Source of the DNA: Microbulbifer agarilyticus S89
GTDB taxonomy: Bacteria; Pseudomonadota; Gammaproteobacteria; Pseudomonadales; Cellvibrionaceae
Reading direction: 5' to 3'
Assembly (NCBI RefSeq): GCF_000220505.1
Contig: NZ_AFPJ01000019.1
Location: forward strand, 1 to 64,000
DNA: 64,000 nt
The notes under the pieces were generated by a model, which saw only the letters and a list, made by a program, of their open reading frames with translations, did no database searches and was not told the DNA's origin. The translations under genes were made by a program, and so were the position numbers. Below, in pieces: positions 29,430-39,308 of the stretch (the first letter of the stretch is position 1; every line of letters starts with the position of its first letter).

Positions 29430-30866
29430 GTGCAGACTTGTTCACCGTCGCCGGCACCGCTAAAGTTTGCGCCTTTCTTCCGGAACAAAAAACGCACAAT
29501 GGACAAGCCGCACCCCAGCAAAGCCGCACAAAAAACAAACAGCGCACAGGCAATCGACACTCTGATCCATGCCCGCTGGATCATTCCGGTGGTGCCTGAG
29601 AAGCGCGTGTATGAAAATTGCTCAATCGCAATCAAGGACGGCGTAATTACCGCGATTTTGCCAAGCGATGAAGCCCGCGTGCGCTTCACCGCAAGCGCGA
29701 TACACGAGCTGGATAATCAGGTGGTAATCCCCGGCCTCATCAACACCCATAACCACGCCGCCATGAGCCTGCTGCGCGGTTTCGCCGACGACCAGCCGCT
29801 GATGACCTGGCTGGAAAAACATATCTGGCCGGCGGAGCAAAAATGGGTCAGTCCCGAGTTTGTTGGGGACGGTACCCGCCTGACCATTGCCGAGATGCTG
29901 AGAAGCGGCACCACCACCTTTTCCGATCAGTATTTTTTCCCCGAGGCCACCGCGGCCGCCGCGCGGGAAGCCGGCATTCGCGCACAAATCGCCTTCCCGA
30001 TCATCGACTTTCCCAATGCCTGGTCCCGCGATGGCCTGGATGCGATCGACAAGGGCCTTGCACTGCGGGACGACTACCGCTCCCACAGCCGCATTGGTCT
30101 CGCCTTCGCCCCGCATGCCCCATATACGGTGGGCGACGCAACACTGCAAAAGATTGCCGTCTACGCCGACGAACTGGGCATGGCAGTACAAATGCACCTG
30201 CATGAAACGGCAGGCGAAGTGGAAAGAGCAGTCGCCGAAACCGGCCTGCGCCCCACCGAGCGGCTCCATCAATTGGGACTACTGTCACCGCAGTTTCTGG
30301 GCGTACATATGACCGCGGTAAATGATGCTGACATTGCCCTGATCAGCAAAACCGGCGCCCATATCAGTCACTGCCCCAGGTCCAACCTCAAGCTCGCCTC
30401 CGGTTTCACCCCGGTGGCCAAACTGCTGGAGGCCGACATCAATGTATCCATCGGTACCGATGGCCCCGCCAGCAACAATGGCCTCGACATGCTCATCGAG
30501 ACCAACACCGCGGCACTGCTCGCCAAGGCAGTTTCCGGCGATGCCAGCGCCCTGCCCGCCCACCAGGCCCTGGCCATGGCGACGATCAATGGCGCGCGCG
30601 CACTCGGCATCGATGAAGTGACTGGCAGCCTTGAAGCCGGCAAAGCCGCAGATCTATGCGCGATCGACCTTAGCGCCATCGAGCAGCACCCTCTGCACGA
30701 CCCGACCTCCCAGCTGATTTACACCGCCAACGGCCACAACGTGCGCAATGTGTGGGTGGCGGGCAAGCAACTGCTGAAGGACCGGGTGCTCACCACGATG
30801 AATGAAGTCGAACTGAAGCAACGGGCAGAGATGTGGCGTGATAGAATCGCCGGTCTGTCCAAGTAA
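29430..30866 (+). CDS. mtaD: 5-methylthioadenosine/S-adenosylhomocysteine deaminase (TRZ/ATZ family)
   Basis: 478 residues from a GTG at 29430 with a perfect AGGAGG at 7 nt. A later ATG (29499, 455 aa) is nearer the usual family length but has no good ribosome-binding site. Amidohydrolase zinc motifs: [19 protein letters not shown], the later HM in [18 protein letters not shown], and catalytic Asp in [14 protein letters not shown]. Related Pseudomonas enzymes deaminate methylthioadenosine in the methionine salvage route. First gene of a four-gene operon next to gyrA, as in P. aeruginosa, but without mtnA. Confidence 0.9.
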   Translation: MQTCSPSPAPLKFAPFFRNKKRTMDKPHPSKAAQKTNSAQAIDTLIHARWIIPVVPEKRVYENCSIAIKDGVITAILPSDEARVRFTASAIHELDNQVVIPGLINTHNHAAMSLLRGFADDQPLMTWLEKHIWPAEQKWVSPEFVGDGTRLTIAEMLRSGTTTFSDQYFFPEATAAAAREAGIRAQIAFPIIDFPNAWSRDGLDAIDKGLALRDDYRSHSRIGLAFAPHAPYTVGDATLQKIAVYADELGMAVQMHLHETAGEVERAVAETGLRPTERLHQLGLLSPQFLGVHMTAVNDADIALISKTGAHISHCPRSNLKLASGFTPVAKLLEADINVSIGTDGPASNNGLDMLIETNTAALLAKAVSGDASALPAHQALAMATINGARALGIDEVTGSLEAGKAADLCAIDLSAIEQHPLHDPTSQLIYTANGHNVRNVWVAGKQLLKDRVLTTMNEVELKQRAEMWRDRIAGLSK

Positions 30867-30877
30867 GCAGGGCCAAA

Positions 30878-31582
30878 ATGACCAACGTAGATCCGGCGGA
30901 AATCGCCAAATTTGAACAACTTGCGAGCCGCTGGTGGGATCAGCAGGGTGAATTCAAACCCCTGCACGAGATCAACCCGCTGCGCGCCAACTATATTGAT
31001 CAGCGCGCCCCCGTTGCCGGCAAAAAGCTCCTCGATGTGGGTTGTGGCGGCGGTATTCTGTCGGAAGCCATGGCCCAGCGCGGCGCCGAGGTAACCGGCA
31101 TCGATATGGGCGAAGCCCCCCTGAATGTGGCCAAGTTACACGCTCTTGAAAGCGGTGTATCCATTGATTACCGACGCATCCTGGTAGAGGAGCTCGCCGA
31201 GAAAGCTCCTGCCAGCTTCGACATCGTCACCTGCCTGGAAATGCTGGAGCATGTGCCGGACCCAGCCTCTGTGATCCGCGCCTGCGCAAAACTGGTCAAA
31301 CCCGGCGGCCATGTGTTTTTCTCCACCATCAACCGCACGCCAAAAGGCTGGCTGTTTGCGGTGGTTGGCGCAGAGTACGTGTTGCGCCTGCTCCCCAAGG
31401 GCACCCACGAATACGCCAAATTCATCCGCCCGTCAGAGCTCGGCCGCTGGGTCCGTGAAGCGGACCTGCAAGCGCGCGACATCACCGGTATGACCTACAA
31501 TCCCCTCACCAAGCAGTACAAACTGAACCCGAGGGACGTCGACGTGAATTACCTGATGCACACCACTCGCCCGGCGGAATAA
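30878..31582 (+). CDS. ubiG: Ubiquinone biosynthesis O-methyltransferase
   Basis: 234 residues. Begins [29 protein letters not shown], the UbiG hallmark; SAM site [27 protein letters not shown], and [10 protein letters not shown]. It carries out two O-methylation steps in ubiquinone synthesis. It follows mtaD by 11 bp and precedes mupP by 19 bp. Confidence 0.96.
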   Translation: MTNVDPAEIAKFEQLASRWWDQQGEFKPLHEINPLRANYIDQRAPVAGKKLLDVGCGGGILSEAMAQRGAEVTGIDMGEAPLNVAKLHALESGVSIDYRRILVEELAEKAPASFDIVTCLEMLEHVPDPASVIRACAKLVKPGGHVFFSTINRTPKGWLFAVVGAEYVLRLLPKGTHEYAKFIRPSELGRWVREADLQARDITGMTYNPLTKQYKLNPRDVDVNYLMHTTRPAE

Positions 31583-31601
31583 CTCCAGAAGTACCCCATT
31601 T

Positions 31602-32267
31602 ATGAAAGCTGTACTCTTCGACCTCGACGGCACCCTGTTCGATACCGCTCCGGACTTCGTGGTGGTGCTCAACCAGCTGCGCGAGCAGGAACAATTGCCG
31701 CCACTGGCCGATGCCACTATTCGCGAGGTTGTATCCAATGGCGCGCGCGCCATGGTCCGTCTCGGTTTTGGGGTAGACGAAGGCGAACATGGCTTCGACA
31801 CACTGCGCCAACGCCTGCTGGACCTCTATCTGATGCATCTGGCGAGACACACGGTACCGTTCCCCGGTATTGAGCGCCTGCTGAATGAACTCGCCGAAAA
31901 CGACATTGCCTGGGGCGTTGTCACCAACAAACCATCGGCGTACACCATTCCCCTGATGCAAGCGTTTGCGCACCTGCCCACACCAGGGGCCATTATCTGC
32001 CCGGATGACGTCACCAATCGCAAGCCGGACCCGGAGCCCATTCTGCTCGCCTGCAGCCGCATTGGCTGCCAGCCGACGGAATCCGTTTATGTAGGCGACC
32101 ACGAGCGCGACATCATGGCCGGCCGCGCTGCGGGCATGCCCACCATCGCCTGCAGCTATGGCTATATCGACAGCGGCGACGATCCAGAAAACTGGCAGGC
32201 GGATCATGTGATCCATCACGCCGATGAAATCTGGCCACTGCTGCAACAGCACTACCTGAACAAATAA
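31602..32267 (+). CDS. mupP: N-acetylmuramic acid 6-phosphate phosphatase (HAD family)
   Basis: 221 residues. HAD motif I DLDGTLFDTAPD, cap domain with NGARAMVRLGF, motif II VTNKP, motif III KPDPEPILLAC, and motif IV VGDHERDI. The C-terminal YGYIDSGDDPENWQADHVI is characteristic of Pseudomonas MupP (formerly called Gph), which dephosphorylates MurNAc 6-P in peptidoglycan recycling. Position after ubiG supports MupP rather than phosphoglycolate phosphatase, although Gph activity cannot be excluded. Note MurQ, the competing route, at 40705. Confidence 0.88.
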   Translation: MKAVLFDLDGTLFDTAPDFVVVLNQLREQEQLPPLADATIREVVSNGARAMVRLGFGVDEGEHGFDTLRQRLLDLYLMHLARHTVPFPGIERLLNELAENDIAWGVVTNKPSAYTIPLMQAFAHLPTPGAIICPDDVTNRKPDPEPILLACSRIGCQPTESVYVGDHERDIMAGRAAGMPTIACSYGYIDSGDDPENWQADHVIHHADEIWPLLQQHYLNK

Positions 32268-32298
32268 TTACACTTTCTATCGTTGAGCCTGAATTCTG

Positions 32299-33054
32299 AT
32301 GTCTGAAATCATCACCAACTACCAAGCGCCCGCAGACCTGCTGAAAGATAAAATTATTCTAGTGACCGGTGCCGGCGACGGCATTGGCCGCGCTACCGCA
32401 AAAGCCTGCGCCGCCCACGGCGCCACCGTTATCCTGCTCGGCCGCACCGTATCCAAACTGGAAGCCGTTTACGACGAAATTGAAGCAGCCGGTGGCCCCA
32501 AGCCCGCCATCCTGCCCGTTGATCTATCTGACGTGCGCTGGGAACAGCTGGAATATCTGGCCCAGGGGGTGGACCAGGAGTTTGGCCGCCTTGACGGCCT
32601 GGTGCACTGCGCCGGCGTGCTCGGCCAGCGCACCCCGATTGCCAACTACCACTACGCCAACTGGCAACAGGTGATGCAAATCAATGTGAACGCGGCGTTT
32701 GGCCTGACGAAGGCCATGCTGCCACTACTGGAAGAATCCAAAGCGGGCTCAATCATTTTTACCAGCTCCAGCGTGGGCCTTAAAGGGCGTGCATACTGGG
32801 GCGCTTACTCGGTGTCAAAATTTGCCACCGAAGGCCTGATGCAGGTCTTGGCAGACGAAGTGGATGGCGTTTCCAACATCCGCGTCAACAGCGTCAACCC
32901 CGGCGCCACCCGCACCAATATGCGTGCCGCCGCCTACCCGGCAGAAGACCCGGCAACCGTCACCACTCCGGAAGACATTATGCCGACCTATCTGTACCTG
33001 ATGGGCGACGATAGCCTCGGGGTAAGCGGCAAACAATTTAACGCACAAAGCTAA
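32299..33054 (+). CDS. yciK: YciK-family short-chain dehydrogenase/reductase
   Basis: 251 residues. NAD(P) site LVTGAGDGIGRATA, HCAGVL, FTSSSVG, and catalytic YSVSK. This is the YciK oxidoreductase family, which follows ubiG and mupP in Pseudomonas. Substrate unknown. Ends the operon; a stem-loop follows. Confidence 0.92.
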   Translation: MSEIITNYQAPADLLKDKIILVTGAGDGIGRATAKACAAHGATVILLGRTVSKLEAVYDEIEAAGGPKPAILPVDLSDVRWEQLEYLAQGVDQEFGRLDGLVHCAGVLGQRTPIANYHYANWQQVMQINVNAAFGLTKAMLPLLEESKAGSIIFTSSSVGLKGRAYWGAYSVSKFATEGLMQVLADEVDGVSNIRVNSVNPGATRTNMRAAAYPAEDPATVTTPEDIMPTYLYLMGDDSLGVSGKQFNAQS

Positions 33055-33069
33055 ATAATCACCTGCCCA

Positions 33070-33095
33070 GCTCAACCCGCCAGCGCGGGTTGAGC
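33070..33095 (+). terminator. Stem-loop after yciK
   Basis: GCTCAACCCGC-CAGC-GCGGGTTGAGC, a perfect 11-bp stem. It lacks a following T run, so termination strength is uncertain. Confidence 0.5.
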
Positions 33096-33723
33096 CGCCC
33101 CCCACATGCGCCGCGCATGCGAGCAATGGCCAAACAACAACCATACCTATCTAAATCGCTCTGGCAGGAAAATCCGCTGCCTTAGCGAATCACAGCCTGC
33201 ACTCTATTACCCCAACACCAAAGTGATAACGCGGTGTTAGCAGTGGAACTGCGAAAATATTAAACAGCAAAGTCATGGTCCAGTAACAAGTGTCAACAGC
33301 CCAACTGATGATTGAGCAAAGGTGACCCATAGAATTCTCACCAAACATAAGCGATAAATAAACACTATCAACTATCGCCAGGCTTACTAGTAACAATACT
33401 TTTTACATACAGCTTCCAGCTTCAACTCACTCATACATAAATTAAGGTTGTCGCCATTTCTCTATGAATAATTCTAATTACTCCTCCCTTCTACCCCGAC
33501 ACTTAAGAATTTAAAGATTAAAAAATGGAATGTATAAATAAACACCTATGTTATTATAAATATTCATTCAAGCCATTTGCTAACTCACTCAAACAGCATC
33601 AATTTAGCCCCCAAATATCTTGAGTTTTATGCCGTTACAATCCGGCAATTTGGTAGTTAAATTTGAAACACCAAAATAGATACTCCACTTCTACTAAAGT
33701 GGTATTCGATAAGTAGGGATACA
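33096..33723. other. AT-rich intergenic stretch
   Basis: About 630 bp, clearly richer in A and T than the rest of the window. A 68-codon hydrophobic frame on the minus strand (33190-33396) has no recognisable family or ribosome-binding site; I regard it as doubtful. A short CCACTT/AAGTGG hairpin (33685-33702) lies just before the lipoprotein gene. Possibly the edge of acquired DNA. Confidence 0.4.
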
Positions 33724-35682
33724 ATGCAACCTCAAAATAACCGAACCCCGATCCAGGCTTTTAGCCTCCTCCGTGGATTCTTATCTTTGATTTCCACAGC
33801 GGTTTTACTTTCTGCCTGTGGCGGAGGGGGCTCATCCTCCGGGGCAAATAACAACACTGGGAATCAAAGCAATTCCGTAACGGAAGAGCAGTTTTCCTCA
33901 GCGACTATTCAGGCCGGCCCGGCTCCCAAACAAATTACATTTTCATGGAATTTTAATGGCAATGCAGCCGGATATCGGCTTGAATCAAACCCGGATGGAG
34001 TCTCCGGCTATCACATAGTCGACCTAAACGGGGACGGAATTATCGATGAAGCGGATGAGCTTGCGTCCGATGCGGAAGACTTCACAATGGTTCTACCGCT
34101 CCATTTGACCGACCCGCTCTACACTCGCTATCAGCTGGTCGCAATCGATGCTTCCTCACAAGAAATTGCCAGGAGTGACGAAATACCTCTCCTACAAATC
34201 CGAGTAGAGTCACTGGTTGGGTATATCAAAGCATCAAATGCCGAAGCTAATGACAGGTTCGGATACCCCGTTGCCTTATCCACTGATGGTAACACCCTCG
34301 CTGTTGGTGCTTTTGGAGAAGATAGTAGTGCCAATAAAGTTAGTATCGACGGCACTGGAGAAACTGACAACTCGTCTTCTTCTAGAGGGGCGGTGTATGT
34401 GTTTACAAAGGTGGATGGCATATGGTCACAGCAAGCATATATAAAGGCATCCAACGGAGAGGCGGGTGATTTTTTCGGCAGATGGGCTCTCGCAATTTCT
34501 GCAGACGGTAATACACTCGCGGTCGGCGCCAACCAAGAAGATAGTGGCGCCAGCGCGATCAGCAATGACGGCGCTGGCGAAAATGATAATAGTATCGAAG
34601 ATGCTGGCGCGGTCTATATATTTCAACGCACAGAAACCAATTGGGAACAACAGGCGTACATTAAGGCTTCCAACCCTGGCCCAAGAGACTCTTTTGGTGT
34701 TGCGGTAGCCATTGCCGCCGACGGTAACACCCTCGTTGTCGGTGCCAATTTAGAAGACGGCGGCACGGTAGGAATTAGCAGCGACCCATCCGCGCAACTT
34801 GATGACTCTACGCGAGCCAGCGGAGCTGCATACATCTTTCAGCGCGCAGGAACGCTCTGGTCGCAGGAGGCATACATAAAGGCATCGAACACTGGCATCG
34901 AGGACTTTTTCGGTACATCAGTAGCCATTTCTGCGGACGGCTACGGTGTCGCCATCGGTGCTAGCGAAGAATCCAGTGGCGCCCAAGAAATCAGCACCGA
35001 CGGCGCAGGCGAAAGCGACAATAGCAAAACCAGTTCTGGTGCCGCCTATCTCTTTACAAAAGATGACACAGGGTGGAGACAGGAGGCCTACATCAAAGGC
35101 TCAAATTCCTCTAGTGAAGATCGCTTTGGCGAGACTGTTAGCCTCTCACCTGATGGTACCACCCTTGCTGTTACCGCGATTAGTGATGAATACTATAGTT
35201 CTTGCGATCCTCATGATGTTTATGCCCCTAGTTATGCCGGTGCAGTTTATGTTTTTGCACGCGGTGAATCTGGCTGGTCAGAAGAAAAATATATCAAACC
35301 TGAGCAAATAGAGTGCGAGGACTTTTTCGGAAATTCACTCAGCCTCTCAACCGATGGGAGCCTGCTGGCCATTGGTGCACCGGGTGAAGACGGCGCGTCT
35401 ACGGGTATTTCCACCAATAGCAGTGGACTGAGCGATAATAGCAGCCGGAACGCCGGCGCCGTCTATCTTTACCAGAGAAGCGAATCTGAGTGGTCGCAAA
35501 TCGCATATATAAAGGCCCCCAACACCGATGCGGGGGATCTTTTTGGGACCGCCACCGCTTTAAGTTCAGACGGGAAAACCCTGGTTATTGGTGCTTCCGG
35601 AGAAGACAGCTCTGCCACCGGTATACAGGGTGAGCAACAGGATAATGAAGCGAAGGGCTCCGGAGCCGTTTACGTTTACTAG
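33724..35682 (+). CDS. Lipoprotein with seven FG-GAP-like repeats (predicted beta-propeller)
   Basis: 652 residues. A lipoprotein signal ends in LLSACGGGG (lipobox LSAC), followed by a Ser/Asn linker and an N-terminal domain to about residue 165 that contains a calcium-binding-like loop DLNGDGIIDEADE. Residues 167-652 hold seven repeats of about 70 residues, each starting YIKASN-like, then a FG/FFG, S-DG-TLAVGA, E-D-S, and ending GAVYVF. Seven blades fit a closed integrin-like propeller. Acidic, surface exposed by prediction. ATG has AGGG 6 nt upstream. Function unknown; adhesion or binding is inference. Flanking DNA is AT-rich. Confidence 0.85.
   Translation: MQPQNNRTPIQAFSLLRGFLSLISTAVLLSACGGGGSSSGANNNTGNQSNSVTEEQFSSATIQAGPAPKQITFSWNFNGNAAGYRLESNPDGVSGYHIVDLNGDGIIDEADELASDAEDFTMVLPLHLTDPLYTRYQLVAIDASSQEIARSDEIPLLQIRVESLVGYIKASNAEANDRFGYPVALSTDGNTLAVGAFGEDSSANKVSIDGTGETDNSSSSRGAVYVFTKVDGIWSQQAYIKASNGEAGDFFGRWALAISADGNTLAVGANQEDSGASAISNDGAGENDNSIEDAGAVYIFQRTETNWEQQAYIKASNPGPRDSFGVAVAIAADGNTLVVGANLEDGGTVGISSDPSAQLDDSTRASGAAYIFQRAGTLWSQEAYIKASNTGIEDFFGTSVAISADGYGVAIGASEESSGAQEISTDGAGESDNSKTSSGAAYLFTKDDTGWRQEAYIKGSNSSSEDRFGETVSLSPDGTTLAVTAISDEYYSSCDPHDVYAPSYAGAVYVFARGESGWSEEKYIKPEQIECEDFFGNSLSLSTDGSLLAIGAPGEDGASTGISTNSSGLSDNSSRNAGAVYLYQRSESEWSQIAYIKAPNTDAGDLFGTATALSSDGKTLVIGASGEDSSATGIQGEQQDNEAKGSGAVYVY
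34222..35679 (+). repeat. Seven in-frame repeats encoding propeller blades
   Basis: Seven units of about 205-220 bp, each beginning with codons for YIK (six start YIKA/YIKG/YIKP variants) and ending GA-Y-F/Y. Protein repeats are clear; DNA repeats are diverged, so expansion is not recent. Blade 5 and blade 6 differ most and include Cys residues. Confidence 0.8.
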
Positions 35683-35747
35683 TAATTGGGCAAACACTGA
35701 AAGCATGTTTTGCTGAGTTGAAATAGACTGGATTCTGGGTTGTTTTC

Positions 35748-35776
35748 AGCCGCAGGGTTAATACTCCTCTGCGGCT
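35748..35776. terminator. Stem-loop between lipoprotein and amidohydrolase genes
   Basis: AGCCGCAG pairs with CTGCGGCT around a 13-nt loop, located in the convergent gap. No long T run on either side; a weak bidirectional terminator at best. Confidence 0.4.
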
Positions 35777-35808
35777 TACCACCTTCAACAAGAAGCCTCT
35801 ACCTATTT

Positions 35809-37587
35809 CTAGGCTTCTGGCATTTTTAGCCCGACAACTTCACGGTTTACCAGGAACTTCCCATAGTCGCTGGAAGAACCAAAATCGGCAGCGAAGTTAT
35901 CTTCGGTAGCGCCCTCTTTTTGATAAACGATATTACCGTTTACCAGGGTTGCCTCAACCGCATCGTCGTTGCGTTTGACCAGGCGATCCATACCGAAGCC
36001 TTCCATCGGCGCTTCGTGGATCTGATCCACATCATCGTTTACACCTTCAGGATTCAGGATCACCACGTCGGCGCGATCCCCCTCACGGATGTAGCCGGCG
36101 CTCAGGCCGAACCAGCTGCCCAAGTCACCGGTGAGCTTGTGCACGGCTTCGGCATTGGTCATAAACGGTGAACCCGCTTTTTCCGCATCGAACACATACT
36201 TCAGCATGCGCAGCGGGAAGTTGTACATGGCGAGCGAACGAATATGCGCCCCGCTATCGCCAAAGCCAATATGCGTCGAGGGGCTCTTGATGAGCTTTTG
36301 CATAATGTGCGGGCGCGCATTGGAGTAATTGGTTTTCCAGCGCAGCTGCTCTTTGTATTTGGTCGCCAAGTCGAAGTAGGCATCGACGGGATCTACACCA
36401 TAGGTATCGGCAATTTCTTTGAAGTTCTTGCCCACCAGGGACTCGTCCGGGCAATGGGTGATCCAACCATCGCTAAAGTCGCGGTGCCAAAGACCCACGG
36501 TGAAGATCTCGGAGATATGCTTCTTGAACTCCTTGCGGAATTCCGGCTCGTTAATCTTCTTGTACAGCTCGGACTCGTCTTTCATGTCCCGCAACAAAGC
36601 GCCGGTCTCAAACTCCTCAAACGCATTCACATTCAACCCTTCCAGGTGCACCGTGAACGGCGCTGGCAGGGTCTGCCAGCGGTAGTTGCCACGCAGCACT
36701 TTGTTCGCCAGCCAGCCGCTGGCGCGGGTAATGAGATGCAGGAACGGGTTGGACTTTAGATCCAGCGCGGTCAACATCGTGACCTTCATCGGTTTGCGGA
36801 ACAGACCATGGGCCTGCCACAGGAAGCCAAACACATTCACTTTCTTCACCGCGTCCGGCGCGCCCTGCAGGATGGCACCGCGGCGACGCAGAATCTTGAA
36901 CAGGCGCTTGAACTCCCACCAGGTGGAGAAGGTTGATGGCAACGGCTGGCTCCAGGCACGCTCGCCGTCCATTTTATCCAGCTTGGTGGTCATCATGGAC
37001 ATGCCAACGCAACCCGCATCCAGCGCCTCTTCCAGCATGCGCTCCATTGCCTGCATTTCCTCTTCGGTCGGCTTTACGTCGCTGGTAGCACGGTCGATAC
37101 CCATCGCCGCTACACGCATATCGCTGTGACCGATAAAGCTCAAAACGTTAGGGCCCAGTGGATGCTGGTCATAGAACTCGCGGTAACCCTTGGCATCGGT
37201 CCACTGCTTTTTTTCAAACAGGATTGGCAATACCGCCTCACGAGGTACCGCCTCAACCCGCGTAAACAGATCGGAGCAGTCTTCCGCGGCACTATTCACC
37301 ATAGAGATGGAGCAGGAACCAATGGCGATGGAGGTCACACCGTGACGCACGGATTCTTTGAGCGCAGGCGCGGCAACGACCTCGGCATCATAGTGGCTGT
37401 GAATCTCGAGAAACCCCGGGGTTACCCATTTGCCCGCTGCATCAATAACGTTGCCGGCCGCAGATTCATCGAACGGCTGTTCACTGACCTTCGCGATTTT
37501 TCCATCTTTGATCGCAACGTGGGCCAGTTTTTCCTTAGCCTTGGAGCCATCAAAATAAGTACCATTTTTAATAATGATGTCGTACAT
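35809..37587 (-). CDS. D-aminoacylase/N-acyl-D-amino-acid deacylase family amidohydrolase
   Basis: 592 residues. N-terminal small beta domain (MYDIIIKNGTYFDG, VIDAAGKWVTPGFLEIHSHYDAE), metal site HSHYD, then GVTSIAIGSCSISMV, a barrel with FIGHSDMR, and the later DSGAHIRSLAMYNFP and GDRADVVILNP. This is the D-aminoacylase branch of amidohydrolases, which cleave N-acyl bonds of D-amino acids or related amides. About 100 residues longer than classical D-aminoacylases, mainly in the middle (220-340). Last gene of a three-gene operon with two transporters. Substrate unknown. Confidence 0.85.
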   Translation of the reverse strand: MYDIIIKNGTYFDGSKAKEKLAHVAIKDGKIAKVSEQPFDESAAGNVIDAAGKWVTPGFLEIHSHYDAEVVAAPALKESVRHGVTSIAIGSCSISMVNSAAEDCSDLFTRVEAVPREAVLPILFEKKQWTDAKGYREFYDQHPLGPNVLSFIGHSDMRVAAMGIDRATSDVKPTEEEMQAMERMLEEALDAGCVGMSMMTTKLDKMDGERAWSQPLPSTFSTWWEFKRLFKILRRRGAILQGAPDAVKKVNVFGFLWQAHGLFRKPMKVTMLTALDLKSNPFLHLITRASGWLANKVLRGNYRWQTLPAPFTVHLEGLNVNAFEEFETGALLRDMKDESELYKKINEPEFRKEFKKHISEIFTVGLWHRDFSDGWITHCPDESLVGKNFKEIADTYGVDPVDAYFDLATKYKEQLRWKTNYSNARPHIMQKLIKSPSTHIGFGDSGAHIRSLAMYNFPLRMLKYVFDAEKAGSPFMTNAEAVHKLTGDLGSWFGLSAGYIREGDRADVVILNPEGVNDDVDQIHEAPMEGFGMDRLVKRNDDAVEATLVNGNIVYQKEGATEDNFAADFGSSSDYGKFLVNREVVGLKMPEA

Positions 37588-37616
37588 AGATGCGATACCG
37601 CCAATTCTACTTATCG

Positions 37617-38360
37617 TTATTGAGTGAGATAGCGACTGGCGATCAGGATCACGCCGGTCACAAACAGCAGGGTGTAGACCCCGATTCTGAAGTGGTTTTC
37701 ATTCAAGCGGTCGTGCAGGTAATTACCCAGCTTTACGGCAATCACCAACAGCGGCAGATACCAAACCACATTGATCAGTAACGGCTGCATGCGTCCGTCC
37801 AGTAAAAATGCAGTAAACAGCAGACAGTTCATGCTGAACCACACGGTGACCATGGTGGCGCGGAAACGGGCCTTATCGATTTTGGTACCGGCGACCGCAT
37901 ACACCAGCAGCGGACCGCCACTGGCAAACAGACCATGGGTGATGCCCGCGAAGTAGGTAATCAATCGTGTCAGCCAGGCAGGCTTGGCACGGTCATCAAA
38001 CTGGTGGTACAGGCGGTACAGCTCCCGGCCGGAGAACCAGATAATCAGCACCCCCAGCGCCTGCTTGAGGAACTCTTCATCCAGATAAGGTTTGGCAAAG
38101 TACCCGGTCAGGGTACCGAGCAGCATGCCCGGCAAAATGGTTTTGAACAGCAGCGGCAAGTCGATGTTGTGCCGGTTTTTGAATGCCAGGGTGCTGGTCA
38201 TGGGAATATTCAGTGCCACCAGAATCGGCAAAATCATATCGATTGGCAGGAACAACAGCCCCAGAGACAGTGCCACCACGATGCTGCCAAAACCGGTAAT
38301 CGCCTCCAGCGTAAAGGCCAGTAAAATAATGAGGCCAAAGAGAACCCAAAGGATTTCCAC
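37617..38360 (-). CDS. TauE/SafE-family membrane transporter
   Basis: 247 residues with about eight membrane helices. The repeated ITGFGSIVVALSLGLLFLP (N half) and ITHGLFASGGPLLVYAVAG (C half) motifs are typical of TauE/SafE anion permeases, often exporters of sulfite or sulfonates. It is 29 bp upstream of the amidohydrolase and 21 bp downstream of the SBF transporter. Substrate unknown; an acid released by the amidohydrolase is one possibility. Confidence 0.88.
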   Translation of the reverse strand: MEILWVLFGLIILLAFTLEAITGFGSIVVALSLGLLFLPIDMILPILVALNIPMTSTLAFKNRHNIDLPLLFKTILPGMLLGTLTGYFAKPYLDEEFLKQALGVLIIWFSGRELYRLYHQFDDRAKPAWLTRLITYFAGITHGLFASGGPLLVYAVAGTKIDKARFRATMVTVWFSMNCLLFTAFLLDGRMQPLLINVVWYLPLLVIAVKLGNYLHDRLNENHFRIGVYTLLFVTGVILIASRYLTQ

Positions 38361-38381
38361 TACTACAACTCCTGAAATCGC

Positions 38382-39308
38382 TTACGCTTTATTTTGAATC
38401 TGATGGGTTTGCACGGGGGCGTCTACGGGCCGGCGGGACCAATAGGTAGACAAGGTGATACCACTGACCAGATGCCAGACACCCCAGAAACCAGCGATCA
38501 GCAGCATGCCCGACGCATTGGGGAAGAAGGTGAAGATGATGACCAGCGCGAGAGCGCCGTTCTGAATGCCCACTTCCAGGGAAATTGCTCGACAATCCGC
38601 TGGTGGCAGGCCCGACAACTTGGCCCCCCAATAGCCCAGGAAAAGGGCCAGGGCGTTGTGGGCAACGACCAGGAAGAAAAACAAATTGAAGTGCTGCAAG
38701 AACTGATCGGTATTCTTGAAGAAAGCGATCGCCGCAAGCAGTAGCATCAAGCCCATGGCAAACAGGCGCAGGGGCTTTTCTACTTTTCGTGACAGGCCCG
38801 GAAAGCGCCCGCCTACCAGCATCCCCAGCATCAGGGGCACGCCGAGCACCATAATCACCACCAACAGCAAACCGACCGGATCCATGGCGATTTCGGTCAG
38901 CAGTGGACGGGTATGGGGGTTCAGCCAGGAATACAGGGCAAAGTTGAGTGGCGTCAGTACGCTGGCAGCAACGCTGGATACCGCGGTCATACTGACGGAA
39001 ACGGCAACATTCCCGCGCGCCACCCAGGTCATGATATTGGAGAAGGTGCCACCGGGGCATGAGGCGACCAGCATCATGCCCATGGCCAGCATTGGATCAA
39101 TTCTGAGGAACCAGGTCGCGGCACAAGTAGCCGCCGGCAAAATCAGAAACTGCAATACCAGCCCGATAATAGGTGCCTTGGGGTTCCTGGCAATGCGCTT
39201 GAAATCGTCGGGTTTGAGCTCCAGTGAAACACCGAACATCATGATGGCAATCATGACGTTGAGCGCAACGAGCGTCTCGGGATTGAAGTCGAGGGAGACT
39301 GGGTCCAT
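38382..39308 (-). CDS. Bile acid:sodium symporter family (SBF/BASS) transporter
   Basis: 308 residues from the ATG at 39308 (MDPVSLDFNPETL). The frame is open 48 codons further upstream but that part has no membrane helices. Nine to ten helices. Family motifs: ASCPGGTFSNIMTWVARGNVAVSVSMTAVSSVAA and, near the end, EVGIQNGALALVI. SBF proteins co-transport organic anions with sodium. First gene of the operon with TauE/SafE and D-aminoacylase. Confidence 0.88.
   Translation of the reverse strand: MDPVSLDFNPETLVALNVMIAIMMFGVSLELKPDDFKRIARNPKAPIIGLVLQFLILPAATCAATWFLRIDPMLAMGMMLVASCPGGTFSNIMTWVARGNVAVSVSMTAVSSVAASVLTPLNFALYSWLNPHTRPLLTEIAMDPVGLLLVVIMVLGVPLMLGMLVGGRFPGLSRKVEKPLRLFAMGLMLLLAAIAFFKNTDQFLQHFNLFFFLVVAHNALALFLGYWGAKLSGLPPADCRAISLEVGIQNGALALVIIFTFFPNASGMLLIAGFWGVWHLVSGITLSTYWSRRPVDAPVQTHQIQNKA

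Noticed and set aside
33190-33396. 68-codon hydrophobic frame in the AT-rich gap
   Set aside because: No ribosome-binding site or family; hydrophobic frames arise easily in AT-rich DNA.
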